NCBI GenBank assembly: GCA_945873565.1
Contig: CAMCDL010000003.1
Location: forward strand, 1 to 43,495
Reading direction: 5' to 3'
From: an uncultured Selenomonadaceae bacterium
GTDB lineage: Bacteria; Bacillota; Negativicutes; Selenomonadales; Selenomonadaceae
Length of the DNA stretch: 43,495 bases
Part shown: positions 26,269-34,683 of the stretch, piece by piece
Numbering within the stretch: position 1 is the stretch's first letter
Layout of the letters: each line of letters begins with the position of its first letter
Program-made: the position numbers and the translations under genes
The notes under the pieces: model-generated
The model's input: the letters and a program-made list of their open reading frames with translations, nothing else
Told to the model about the DNA's origin: nothing
Database searches by the model: none

Positions 26269-28059
26269 TTACACCTGCGGATGACCTACAGACATATCCT
26301 TCCTATGGGCCTCTTCATATGCTCCCTGACCTGCTTCACCCTGCTGCTTCCACCAATCACTAAACTGAGAGAGGCACAGCGTACTTACCAGGAACATTGA
26401 TGAGCCTGTTGATCTATCCTCAGCAATACATACCGCCCTGGAAGTACAATAATAATCATTATGCACATAGTCCATGGTTACAGGCGCCCCCGTAATTCTG
26501 GACTTCTGCAATATAGCCCTGAAACCAATGCTCTGCGGATTGACAGGATCGTTAAGATATTCCTCTCCGCCTTCCTTGTCTGATACATCCATCAAGGTAA
26601 GGAAAGTACTTAAAGCATTATTAGCTGCTACTATGCTGTGTTTTCCGTTCCTGACCTCTATCATCAGCATTGGAATACCTGAGGTAAAGCTTTTTCCCTT
26701 TAGTGTAGGATTATCCCTCAGAAGATTTACCTTGCACACATCATCATAGTATTCCATTGTCTCCCAAGTTTCTTGCGGAAGCTTCTCCTTGAAATGAGCT
26801 GCTGCCTCAAAAGGTACCGGCTTGCTGAAGAAATAGCCCTGAGCCTTATCACAGCCTATCATTTTCAGGAAAATAAACTGGTCCTTTGTTTCAACTCCCT
26901 CAGCCAAGGTCTGTAGCCCCAGCTGCTTAGCCATATCTACAATGGAGGTAACTATAAGCTTAGACTTAGGGTTAGTATCCAGAGTCTGCAGGAATTTCAT
27001 ATCAATCTTCAGTACATCAAACTGATAGTCCTTGAGAATGTTCAGGGAAGAATAGCCGCTGCCAAAGTCATCCATCCATATCTGGTATCCAGCCTGACGG
27101 AAGCGTTCTATATGCTTGGCAAAGGTAGCATTCTCATCACTAAATGCAGATTCTGTAACCTCCATATGCAGAAGCTTTATCGGCACATTATATTTTTGCC
27201 GAATGGCATCCACCTCTGCAAAAATGTCACAGAGCTCAAAGTCCAGACGAGAAAGATTTATAGATACCGGTACACTTCCCCCATCCATAATCTCCATCTG
27301 ATGTATATCGTGACATACCCTATCTAAAATACATAAATCCAGCTTATGGATTAGTCTTGCATCCTCTAAAACCGGTATAAACTCACCTGGTGACAAAAAG
27401 CCCAATCCATCAGGTCTATCATCAATCCAGCGTGATAATGCCTCTACACCACATAGCGTATTGCTTACAGTACGCACCACTGGCTGATAAAATGGCTTTA
27501 TATGTCCATACTTTATCGCTGAATCCAGACTCTCGGTTATGATGCGGCTTCTCATAAGCCTTTCAGTCATAGCTTTATCATAAAACTTAAATCCTACATC
27601 ATAGCGACGCTTTATTGAATCACAGGCTATTTTAGCTCTATCACAGGCTTTGCTGATAGATGAATCATCCTCAGAAAACACATAGATTCCTGCCTTAAGC
27701 TCTATGTGAAAATCCTCAAAGAATTCAGCAACTGCCTTCTGGATAACATTTATCTTATCCTCAATGCCATTTATCAGAGTCATGACAGCGAAATGGTCAT
27801 CTGCAATTCTGGCAGCAATATCACCAGCAAACCTCTTTGAAATGGTATTAGCTGTAAAAACCAGCAGCTCATCACCTTTTTTATGACCAAAGCGGTCATT
27901 AACAATCTTTATATTTTCTATATCAAAATAGATGACACAAACTGATTTTCCTTCTTCCAGCCATTTCAGCAGATTATCCTTGGCAATGCTTCGGAAATAG
28001 CTCATGTTCGGTAAATCTGTCAACGCGTCCGTAAATGCTGAACAAACACAATCAGACAC
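26269..28059 (-). CDS. Cytosolic GGDEF-EAL protein, probable c-di-GMP phosphodiesterase
   Basis: 596 aa with no membrane segment. The GGDEF domain (about 8-165) is degenerate: the signature site reads ADDHF (86-90). The EAL domain (about 180-425) keeps EALSRW (206-211), INLSR, MEVTES, MDDFGSGYSS (329-338), LKIDMKF, AEGVET and QGYFFSKP, so it should be an active phosphodiesterase. A further C-terminal part of about 150 residues (430-580) has mixed alpha/beta character (MLMIEVRNGKHSIVAANNAL) and may be a PAS-like sensor. The start codon is GTG at 28057-28059; its SD lies in a run of eight G. It follows the DUF362 gene by 61 bases and ends at a terminator before the polyamine operon promoter. 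Confidence 0.9.
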   Translation of the reverse strand: MSDCVCSAFTDALTDLPNMSYFRSIAKDNLLKWLEEGKSVCVIYFDIENIKIVNDRFGHKKGDELLVFTANTISKRFAGDIAARIADDHFAVMTLINGIEDKINVIQKAVAEFFEDFHIELKAGIYVFSEDDSSISKACDRAKIACDSIKRRYDVGFKFYDKAMTERLMRSRIITESLDSAIKYGHIKPFYQPVVRTVSNTLCGVEALSRWIDDRPDGLGFLSPGEFIPVLEDARLIHKLDLCILDRVCHDIHQMEIMDGGSVPVSINLSRLDFELCDIFAEVDAIRQKYNVPIKLLHMEVTESAFSDENATFAKHIERFRQAGYQIWMDDFGSGYSSLNILKDYQFDVLKIDMKFLQTLDTNPKSKLIVTSIVDMAKQLGLQTLAEGVETKDQFIFLKMIGCDKAQGYFFSKPVPFEAAAHFKEKLPQETWETMEYYDDVCKVNLLRDNPTLKGKSFTSGIPMLMIEVRNGKHSIVAANNALSTFLTLMDVSDKEGGEEYLNDPVNPQSIGFRAILQKSRITGAPVTMDYVHNDYYCTSRAVCIAEDRSTGSSMFLVSTLCLSQFSDWWKQQGEAGQGAYEEAHRKDMSVGHPQV

Positions 28060-28120
28060 AGGAACTCCCCCCCCGAAATACCATCAAAACGGCCCATGCT
28101 TAAAAACAAAACTCAAATTA

Positions 28121-29245
28121 TCACTTCAGGATAACAAGCTCATACTCTCTGGAGCCAATGCCAATTTTTTCTGCGTGCTCCAAGGTTTCCTTCCAATGAA
28201 CATTAGGATTGCTGTCCATGAAATGATCGTGATGATGATGCCATCCCTCAGTAGCCAGGTGATCACCAAGCTGAGAGTTGCGGACAGGCTCCGCCTTCTG
28301 GCAAAGGTCCACACAAGCCTGGTCCAGCGCAACTGGATCAAAGGACGCTGCCATGCCGATATTTGGCAGGATAGCGGCATCATTTTCACCATGACAGTCA
28401 CAATTTGGAGAAATATCCATCATCATATTAATGTGGAAGGATGGCCTGTCCTGAATTACCGCCTGAGTATATTCAGCCATCTTCTTATCAAGAAGGTCGC
28501 CAGCATCCCACTGGTCATTGCTTATCAGATCAAAGGAGCATGCACCTATGCAGCGGCCGCAGCCCTTGCAGATATCCTTATTAACTACCGCCTTGTTATC
28601 CACAAAGCTTATGGCATTTGAACCGCATTCCTTGGCACAGCGGCGGCAGCCACGGCAGTCCTCAGTCTTGATATTAACCTTGCCAGAGGAGTGCTGCTCC
28701 ATTTTGCCAGCTCTTGAACCGCAGCCCATGCCAATATTCTTAATGGCACCTCCGAAGCCTGTCATCTCATGGCCCTTGAAATGAGCCAGGCTGATGAAGA
28801 CATCAGCATCCATTATTGCACGGCCAATCTTAGCAGTTTTGCAATACTCACCATTCTTTACTGGAACCTCTATATCGTCAGTCCCCTTAAGGCCATCACC
28901 AATAATAATCTGGCATCCAGTAGAAATATAGTTAAAACCGTTTATATTTGCACACTCAATGTGCTCCAAGGCATGCTTACGGCTTCCTGGATACAGTGTA
29001 TTGCAGTCTGTAAGGAATGGCAAACCGCCCTGTGCCTTGCAGAGATCAGCTATTGCCTTAGCATAATTTGGTCTAAGAAATGACAGGTTTCCCAGCTCAC
29101 CAAAATGCATTTTTATTGCTACAAACTTGCCATCCATATCAATATTTTTTATGCCCGCAGCAATACACAGTCTCTTAAGCTTATCTATCCAGCTTGTACC
29201 TACTGGAACACGAAAATCTGTGAAATAAACCTTAGATTTTGACAT
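28121..29245 (-). CDS. DUF362 protein with two 4Fe-4S clusters
   Basis: 374 aa. The DUF362 N-terminal part (about 1-185) contains FVAIKMHFGELGNLSFLRP and FKGHEMTGFGGAIKNIGMGC. A ferredoxin-like insert (about 190-245) has two CxxCxxCxxxC clusters, CRGCRRCAKEC and CKGCGRCIGAC. A third part with NCDCHGEND and FDPVALDQACVDLC follows, and a histidine-rich stretch (GWHHHHDHF) lies near residue 338. Family members are found widely in anaerobes and are usually called 4Fe-4S proteins of unknown redox role. The SD (GAGGAGG) is strong and a TATAAT lies upstream (about 29279-29286). It forms a unit with the downstream GGDEF-EAL gene. Confidence 0.88.
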   Translation of the reverse strand: MSKSKVYFTDFRVPVGTSWIDKLKRLCIAAGIKNIDMDGKFVAIKMHFGELGNLSFLRPNYAKAIADLCKAQGGLPFLTDCNTLYPGSRKHALEHIECANINGFNYISTGCQIIIGDGLKGTDDIEVPVKNGEYCKTAKIGRAIMDADVFISLAHFKGHEMTGFGGAIKNIGMGCGSRAGKMEQHSSGKVNIKTEDCRGCRRCAKECGSNAISFVDNKAVVNKDICKGCGRCIGACSFDLISNDQWDAGDLLDKKMAEYTQAVIQDRPSFHINMMMDISPNCDCHGENDAAILPNIGMAASFDPVALDQACVDLCQKAEPVRNSQLGDHLATEGWHHHHDHFMDSNPNVHWKETLEHAEKIGIGSREYELVILK

Positions 29246-29316
29246 CTTGTTCTTCCTCCTCTAAAGCTGAATACGTTATTATTATAATATCACATATAAC
29301 GGGACTTTAGTCAAGG

Positions 29317-29351
29317 AAAAGACAATGGATAACAATAATCCATTGTCTTTT
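29317..29351 (-). terminator. Terminator after zapA
   Basis: A perfect 14-bp inverted repeat (29317-29330 with 29338-29351, 7-base loop) sits directly after the zapA stop. On the minus strand the stem ends in four T followed by CCTT, so the U-tract is short. It would end the pheS-pheT-zapA transcript. Confidence 0.75.
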
Positions 29352-29356
29352 ATAGA

Positions 29357-29602
29357 TTATTTATCCTCTAAAAGCTCCATAAGTTCATCATAATCCTTTT
29401 TGAGCTTATTGTATTCACCAGCCAGCTGAAGCGCAGTCAGAATTCCCAGACGCCCTACATCCTTAGTCCTGGTGGCTGAAGAGGCCTCCTGAATCTTACT
29501 GGCTACAAGCTCCGCTGCAGCCTTCAGCTCCTCCTCTGTCCCCTCTTCAGCCTTAAGGGGATATTGCTGACCAAGTATGTCAACTACATATCTAGCACCC
29601 AT
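29357..29602 (-). CDS. zapA: Cell division protein ZapA
   Basis: 81 aa, the usual size. ZapA binds FtsZ and bundles protofilaments at the division site. The N-terminal globular part (VVDILGQQYPLKAEEGTEEEL) and the C-terminal helix that forms the coiled coil (ILTALQLAGEYNKLKKDYDELMELLE) are both present. It lies two bases after pheT, the same neighbour as in many Firmicutes, and is the last gene of the unit before a terminator. Confidence 0.9.
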   Translation of the reverse strand: MGARYVVDILGQQYPLKAEEGTEEELKAAAELVASKIQEASSATRTKDVGRLGILTALQLAGEYNKLKKDYDELMELLEDK

Positions 29603-29604
29603 GC

Positions 29605-32037
29605 TTATGCCCTCAGCTCAGCGTCAAATTCCTTACGGAGATTTTCAACAATACGATTGAAAGCTTCATCAATTTCAGCATCGGTCAAAGTCTTTTCATT
29701 TGACTGGAACTGCATAGTGAAGGCCATACTCTTCTTGCCAGCATCAATCTGCTTGCCAGTATATACGTCAAACAGGGTAACACTCTTGAAGTACTCGCCG
29801 CCCTGCTTGGAAATAATCTTCTCTATTTCAGCAGCACTTACTGTATCAGCTACCAGCATAGCCAGATCACGATTAATTGCAGGATACTTTGGCAGAGCAT
29901 CAAACTTAAATTTTGAGCTCTGATACTTCATCAGGGTGTCCACATCCATTTCAAAAATATAGCACTTCTTGCTAAAGCCCATATTTTCAGCAATCTTAGG
30001 ATGCAGCTCGCCTACTGCAGCAATAACTTCCTTACCCTTCTTGAAAAATGCAGTCTTGCCTGGGTGCATTGCATAATGCTCACCAGCCTCAACTCTGTAA
30101 TTTTCGATACTCATAATACTGAAAAGCTCTTCAATAATGCCCTTTGCATCATAGAAATCTACCACATCATTGCCTGTATTCCAGCTTACTGCATTGCGGC
30201 GGCCAGACATAATACCTGCAACCTTGTATACCTCCCTAGGCAGCTCTGTAAGTGGCAGTGCTTTTGGATAGAACACAGGAGCCACATCAAACAGCTTAAG
30301 ATCCTCATTCTTTCTTGAGAAGTTCCGCGCTGCATTTTCCAGTACAGAAGCAATAAGGGTAGTACGCACCAGCGGGTATTCATCAGTCAGAGGATTCATT
30401 ATAGGAATTGCCTTCCTGAGACTGCTGTCAGCAGGAAGCTCCAGCTTATCAAACATAGCCTCGCTGGTAAAGCTGAAGGAAAGCTCCTCATCCATACCCA
30501 TATAGCTTAAGGTCAGGCGCAGCATGTCAATAAAATGCTGGCGGGCACTCTGAACACCCTGGACCATCTCGCCGCGAGGTGTACCAGCTGAAATATTATC
30601 AAATCCATAAATACGGGCAATTTCTTCAGACAGGTCTTCCATATAAGTGCAGTCATTACGCCAGGATGGAACAGTTACACGATAGCCATCGCCCTGAGCC
30701 TCTACATTGAAGCATAGCTTCTCCAGAATCTCCACCATTTTCTCAGCTGGAATTTCAGTACCAAGACGTCTATTAATCTGCTCTGGAGTAAAGTCAATAT
30801 ATACCTGCTGCTTTTCAGCTGGGTAAACATCTACAATTCCCTGAGCAACGGTGCAGGCCCCCATATCCTGCAGCAGTTGAGCTGCTCTATCAAGAGCACG
30901 GATAGTACCAGTTACATCGACACCACGCTCAAACCGGCCAGAAGCTTCAGAATGAAGACCGCAGCCACGGGAGGTACGGCGAATACTTGGTCCATTAAAG
31001 CATGCAGCTTCAAGAATTACTGAGGTAGTATTTTCAGTCACTTCAGACTCCAGGCCGCCCATAACGCCTGCCAGACCAGCTGGCTTCTCGCTATCGGCAA
31101 TAACCAGCTCCTCTCCCTTAGCCAGACGAGAGGAATCATCAAGAGTATGCAGATTTTCACCAGCTACTGCCTTACGAGCAGTAAGGGAATGCCCTGCTAC
31201 CTGATCATAATCATAGGCATGCATTGGCTGTCCAAGCTCAATCATTACAAAGTTGGTTACGTCTACAACATTATTGATGGAGCGGATACCAGCACCCTCA
31301 AGGCGCTGCTGCATCCATTCAGGAGATGGCCCAATCTTTACATCCTTAAGAACTCTTGCAGAAAAACGGCTGCAAAGCTCTGGTGCATCAATGCCAATCC
31401 TGACAAGATCAGCAGTCTTGGCATCATTATCCTCGTTAACCTTGATTTCAGGCCACTTTGGCTCATTTCCAGTAAGAACAGCCACCTCACGGATAAGACC
31501 GAATACGCTGAAGCAGTCTGCGCGGTTTGCTGTCAGCTCAAACTCCAGTATAACATCATCCAGGCCAAGAACCTCTTTAGCAGGAATACCAATCGGGGTA
31601 CCCTCTGGCAGAATGTAAATGCCTATTTTCTGCTCCTCTGGCAGCTTAGTAAGATCAAGCTTCAGCTCCTCAGCAGAGCAAAGCATACCATTGGAAGCAA
31701 CACCTCTGAGCTTACCCTTAGAAATCTTCATGCCATTAGGCAGATGAGCACCAATCATAGCAACCGGAACAATCTGGCCCTCCCTGACATTGGAGGCACC
31801 AGTTACAATCTGAATTGGTTCCGCCTGTCCCACATTCATACTGGTAATAACCATATGATCTGAATCCGGATGAACAGTAATTTTCTCTATACGGCCAGTA
31901 ACAACCTTATCAAGACCATCATCAGCACGGATAACATTTTCTACAGGAATACCTGCCATGGTCAGCTTGTCAGCCAGCTCCTCAGCAGTTTCGGTGAAAT
32001 CTATATAATCATGAAGCCACTTTATTGATACTTGCAT
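29605..32037 (-). CDS. pheT: Phenylalanine-tRNA ligase beta subunit
   Basis: 810 aa, the full bacterial length. Domains in order: an N-terminal tRNA-binding EMAP-like fold (about 40-150, HPDSDHMVITSMNVG), the B3/B4 editing region (about 210-390, RTSRGCGLHSEASGRFERGVD), the B5 domain (about 400-475), the catalytic-like core, and the C-terminal ferredoxin-fold anticodon-binding domain (about 715-810, FDALPKYPAINRDLAMLV). It forms the alpha2-beta2 enzyme with PheS, which is 14 bases upstream. Regulation is by the T-box in front of pheS. Confidence 0.97.
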   Translation of the reverse strand: MQVSIKWLHDYIDFTETAEELADKLTMAGIPVENVIRADDGLDKVVTGRIEKITVHPDSDHMVITSMNVGQAEPIQIVTGASNVREGQIVPVAMIGAHLPNGMKISKGKLRGVASNGMLCSAEELKLDLTKLPEEQKIGIYILPEGTPIGIPAKEVLGLDDVILEFELTANRADCFSVFGLIREVAVLTGNEPKWPEIKVNEDNDAKTADLVRIGIDAPELCSRFSARVLKDVKIGPSPEWMQQRLEGAGIRSINNVVDVTNFVMIELGQPMHAYDYDQVAGHSLTARKAVAGENLHTLDDSSRLAKGEELVIADSEKPAGLAGVMGGLESEVTENTTSVILEAACFNGPSIRRTSRGCGLHSEASGRFERGVDVTGTIRALDRAAQLLQDMGACTVAQGIVDVYPAEKQQVYIDFTPEQINRRLGTEIPAEKMVEILEKLCFNVEAQGDGYRVTVPSWRNDCTYMEDLSEEIARIYGFDNISAGTPRGEMVQGVQSARQHFIDMLRLTLSYMGMDEELSFSFTSEAMFDKLELPADSSLRKAIPIMNPLTDEYPLVRTTLIASVLENAARNFSRKNEDLKLFDVAPVFYPKALPLTELPREVYKVAGIMSGRRNAVSWNTGNDVVDFYDAKGIIEELFSIMSIENYRVEAGEHYAMHPGKTAFFKKGKEVIAAVGELHPKIAENMGFSKKCYIFEMDVDTLMKYQSSKFKFDALPKYPAINRDLAMLVADTVSAAEIEKIISKQGGEYFKSVTLFDVYTGKQIDAGKKSMAFTMQFQSNEKTLTDAEIDEAFNRIVENLRKEFDAELRA

Positions 32038-32051
32038 AATGAACCTCCCTA

Positions 32052-33080
32052 TTAGAACTGCTTGAGTAATCTAGTATCGTTATCATAGAAGAGACGCAGG
32101 TCATCAATTCCATACTTGAGCATGGTGATTCGCTCTACGCCAAGGCCGAAAGCAAAGCCACTGACCTTCTTAGGATCGTAACCGCTCATTTCAAGAACAC
32201 GAGGATGAACCATGCCAGATCCCAGAATCTCCAGCCAGCCAGTGCCCTTGCAGACACGGCAGCCAGCACCCTTGCACATTACACAGGAAATATCAACCTC
32301 TGCGCTTGGCTCAGTGAATGGGAAGAAGCTTGGACGGAAACGGACCTTGACATTCTTATCAAAAATCTGCTGCAGGAAGTTTACCAGTGTACCCTTCAGA
32401 TCAGCAAAGCTGATACCCTTATCAATTACCAGGCCCTCTACCTGAGTAAACATAGGAGAATGAGTTGCATCATAATCATCGCGGCGATATACACGTCCTG
32501 GTGCAATCATACGGATTGGACTATTTGGCTCATGAGACTCCATAGTACGTGCCTGTACTGGAGAAGTCTGGGAACGCATCAGTATATCTTCAGTGATATA
32601 GAAGGAATCCTGCATATCTCTTGCAGGATGATCCTTAGGCAAATTCAGAGCCTCGAAATTGTAATAATCCTTCTCTATCTCTGGTCCCTCTTCAACACTG
32701 AAGCCCATACGCATAAATATATTCTTAATCTCCAGCAGAGTATAGGTAAGGGGATGAATATGGCCATGTGGAGGGCGTCTGCCATCTAAGGTTACATCAA
32801 TCTTCTCCTTAGCCAGCTTTTCCTCCATAGCCTTTGCCTTAAGTATTTCATTTTTCTCAGCGATGATTTTCTCAATCTCCTGGCGAGCATCATTTACAAT
32901 CTGTCCAATGCGTGGACGATCCTCAGCACTGATCTGGCCAAGTCCGCGGAGAAGGCTGGTGAGCTCCCCCTTCTTGCCCAGGTACTTAACTCTTACGTCA
33001 TTTAAGTCGTTCAGGCTTTTGGAAAGCTCGTTGACAGCCTTAGCGGCTTCTTCACGCAATTCCTTAATCTTTGATTCCAT
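32052..33080 (-). CDS. pheS: Phenylalanine-tRNA ligase alpha subunit
   Basis: 342 aa. The N-terminal coiled-coil arm (about 1-90) binds tRNA; the class II catalytic core follows, with motif 2 ([22 protein letters not shown]) and motif 3 ([22 protein letters not shown]). The reading frame continues upstream to 33167, but that extension lies within the T-box terminator. The ATG at 33078-33080 has AGGAGG seven bases before it and starts the canonical [12 protein letters not shown]. It charges tRNAPhe together with PheT. Confidence 0.97.
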   Translation of the reverse strand: MESKIKELREEAAKAVNELSKSLNDLNDVRVKYLGKKGELTSLLRGLGQISAEDRPRIGQIVNDARQEIEKIIAEKNEILKAKAMEEKLAKEKIDVTLDGRRPPHGHIHPLTYTLLEIKNIFMRMGFSVEEGPEIEKDYYNFEALNLPKDHPARDMQDSFYITEDILMRSQTSPVQARTMESHEPNSPIRMIAPGRVYRRDDYDATHSPMFTQVEGLVIDKGISFADLKGTLVNFLQQIFDKNVKVRFRPSFFPFTEPSAEVDISCVMCKGAGCRVCKGTGWLEILGSGMVHPRVLEMSGYDPKKVSGFAFGLGVERITMLKYGIDDLRLFYDNDTRLLKQF

Positions 33081-33118
33081 TTTATACCTCCTAAACAATG
33101 ACGGGGTAAGAACAATAA

Positions 33119-33358
33119 AGACCTCCACCCCAGATAATAGGGGCGAAGGTCTAGTTCGCGGTACCACCCTGATTTTTCACTCAAAAGCTTTAACGCAGCC
33201 ATACGCTCCAGCTACCTGACAGCGCACCGCTGCCCCTTCACCGGAGAGACTCCAGAGCGAACTTCACCTGACCTTGCCGGACCTGTTCTCAATTACCAGG
33301 ACTCCCTGTGCAGCTGCCTTCAGGCTACTCTCTCTTTCATTGTCTACTACCAATAAAC
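33119..33358 (-). promoter_or_regulatory. T-box leader of pheST, specifier UUC
   Basis: This explains the roughly 320 bases without a gene. The antiterminator T-box sequence AGGGTGGTACCGCG is at 33157-33170. The terminator hairpin (arms 33119-33131 and 33140-33152), followed by a U-rich stretch, overlaps its downstream part. Stem I carries AGTA on the 5' side and, on the 3' side, GAA then one base and TTC (33259-33261 on the plus strand as GAA). TTC is a Phe codon, consistent with the genes downstream. Uncharged tRNAPhe should bind the specifier and the T-box bulge and allow readthrough. The exact 5' end is estimated from the promoter. Confidence 0.95.
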
Positions 33359-33364
33359 AAAAAA

Positions 33365-33393
33365 AGTTTATCACATTTGATAGCCTTTATCAA
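33365..33393 (-). promoter_or_regulatory. Promoter of the pheST T-box transcript
   Basis: On the minus strand TTGATA (33388-33393), a 17-base spacer and TAAACT (33365-33370) place the start of transcription close to the 5' end of the T-box leader. The -35 box lies directly after the ruvC stop. Confidence 0.6.
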
Positions 33394-33402
33394 GAAAATT
33401 TT

Positions 33403-33900
33403 CTACAAAAGACCATTTCTATAAGCCGGACTATCCATAATGTATGATGTACAGATAGCTACGGCCAGAGCATCAGCCACATCATCGGGGCTAGGCGGCT
33501 TAGGCAGATTAAGCAGCTTAGTAACCATATAGATTACCTGCTTCTTATCAGCCTTTCCATAGCCGGTAACCGCCTGCTTGACCTGAAGCGGCGTCTGCTC
33601 AATTAGACGAAGGTTATTTTTTGCAGCAGTCAGAAGCACAATGCCTCTGGCCTGGCCAACGGGAATAGCCGTAGTAACATTCCTGTTAAAAAACAGCTGC
33701 TCAACACCCATCACATCAGGCTTATATTTCTTTATAAGCTCATCAAGACTGTCATAGATATGAGCCAGACGATCCTGCATCCTCGCCTTAGGGCTGGTAG
33801 TTATAGCTCCGTACTCACGGGCTATCAGCCTGCTTCCCTGATACTCTACAAACCCATAACCGCAGATAGCAGTTCCTGGGTCAATGCCAAGGGCCAGCAT
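33403..33900 (-). CDS. ruvC: Holliday junction resolvase RuvC
   Basis: 165 aa. It cuts Holliday junctions symmetrically with the RuvAB motor. The acidic active site is visible as LGIDPGTAICGYG (Asp7), GVEQLFFNRN and SPDDVADALAVA. It lies two bases after yebC. In most bacteria ruvA and ruvB follow ruvC; here the gene is followed by the promoter and T-box of pheST, so ruvAB must be elsewhere or in a different order. Confidence 0.96.
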   Translation of the reverse strand: MLALGIDPGTAICGYGFVEYQGSRLIAREYGAITTSPKARMQDRLAHIYDSLDELIKKYKPDVMGVEQLFFNRNVTTAIPVGQARGIVLLTAAKNNLRLIEQTPLQVKQAVTGYGKADKKQVIYMVTKLLNLPKPPSPDDVADALAVAICTSYIMDSPAYRNGLL

Positions 33901-33902
33901 TA

Positions 33903-34634
33903 TTACTCTTCTTCCATCTCATAGTTGCCGTATACGTCCTGAACGTCATCATTTTCGTCCAGAGCATCCAGCATTTTCTGCATTTTTACAGCATCAGCCC
34001 CCTCTACCTTTACAGTAGTGTCAGGAACCATGGTAATCTCAGCAGAAGCAGTCTCAATACCCTTTTCGCCCAAAGCCTTTTCTATAGCATCGAAGGCCTC
34101 TGGCTCAGCAGTAATCTCGTATACATCATCCTGTGCCTCAAAGTCATCAGCACCAGCATCGAGAACCAGCTCCATCAGAGCATCCTCATCATCATAGGTC
34201 TCCTTCTCAACTACAAATACTGCCTTCTGCTTGAACATCCAGCCTACACAGCCAGACTCACCTAAATTTCCGCCATACTTAGAGAAAATATGGCGTACAT
34301 CAGCTGCAGTACGGTTACGGTTATCAGTCAATACGCTCAGCATAATTGCGCTGCCACCAGGACCGTAGCCCTCATAGGTCAGCTCCTCATAGCTACTGCC
34401 ATCAGAAGCACCAAGGCCCTTCTGAATTGCACGATTAATGTTATCCTTAGGGATATTATTAGCCTTTGCCTTGGTCAGAGCCAGCTTAAGTCTCATATTA
34501 CCTACTGGGTCTGCACCGCCCATGCGAACTGCTATAGTAATCTCGCGGCCTATCTTGGTAGTAATCTTACCGCGGATAGCATCATTTGCACCTTTTTTTC
34601 TTTTAATGTTTGCCCACTTGGAATGTCCTGACAT
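33903..34634 (-). CDS. yebC: YebC/TACO1-family protein
   Basis: 243 aa. The family signature SGHSKWANIKRKKGAND starts the protein, followed by GNMRLKLALTKAKANNIPKDNI and the TYEGYGPGGSAIML motif. Family members have been described as DNA-binding regulators, and others as translation factors that help at proline-rich stretches; which applies here is open. An AAGGAG SD lies 11 bases before the ATG. It is paired with ruvC, as in many bacteria. Confidence 0.95.
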   Translation of the reverse strand: MSGHSKWANIKRKKGANDAIRGKITTKIGREITIAVRMGGADPVGNMRLKLALTKAKANNIPKDNINRAIQKGLGASDGSSYEELTYEGYGPGGSAIMLSVLTDNRNRTAADVRHIFSKYGGNLGESGCVGWMFKQKAVFVVEKETYDDEDALMELVLDAGADDFEAQDDVYEITAEPEAFDAIEKALGEKGIETASAEITMVPDTTVKVEGADAVKMQKMLDALDENDDVQDVYGNYEMEEE

Positions 34635-34683
34635 TTAGAACAACGCTCCTTTTTAAAAATATGTTAAAATTTCTATCACAAAA

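Noticed and set aside
31147-31863. 238-codon plus-strand frame opposite pheT
   Set aside because: Antisense shadow of a conserved synthetase gene; composition unlike the other proteins of the window.
33081-33167. N-terminal extension of PheS
   Set aside because: The frame is open, but the sequence is the T-box terminator and SD region; the ATG at 33078-33080 gives the conserved start.
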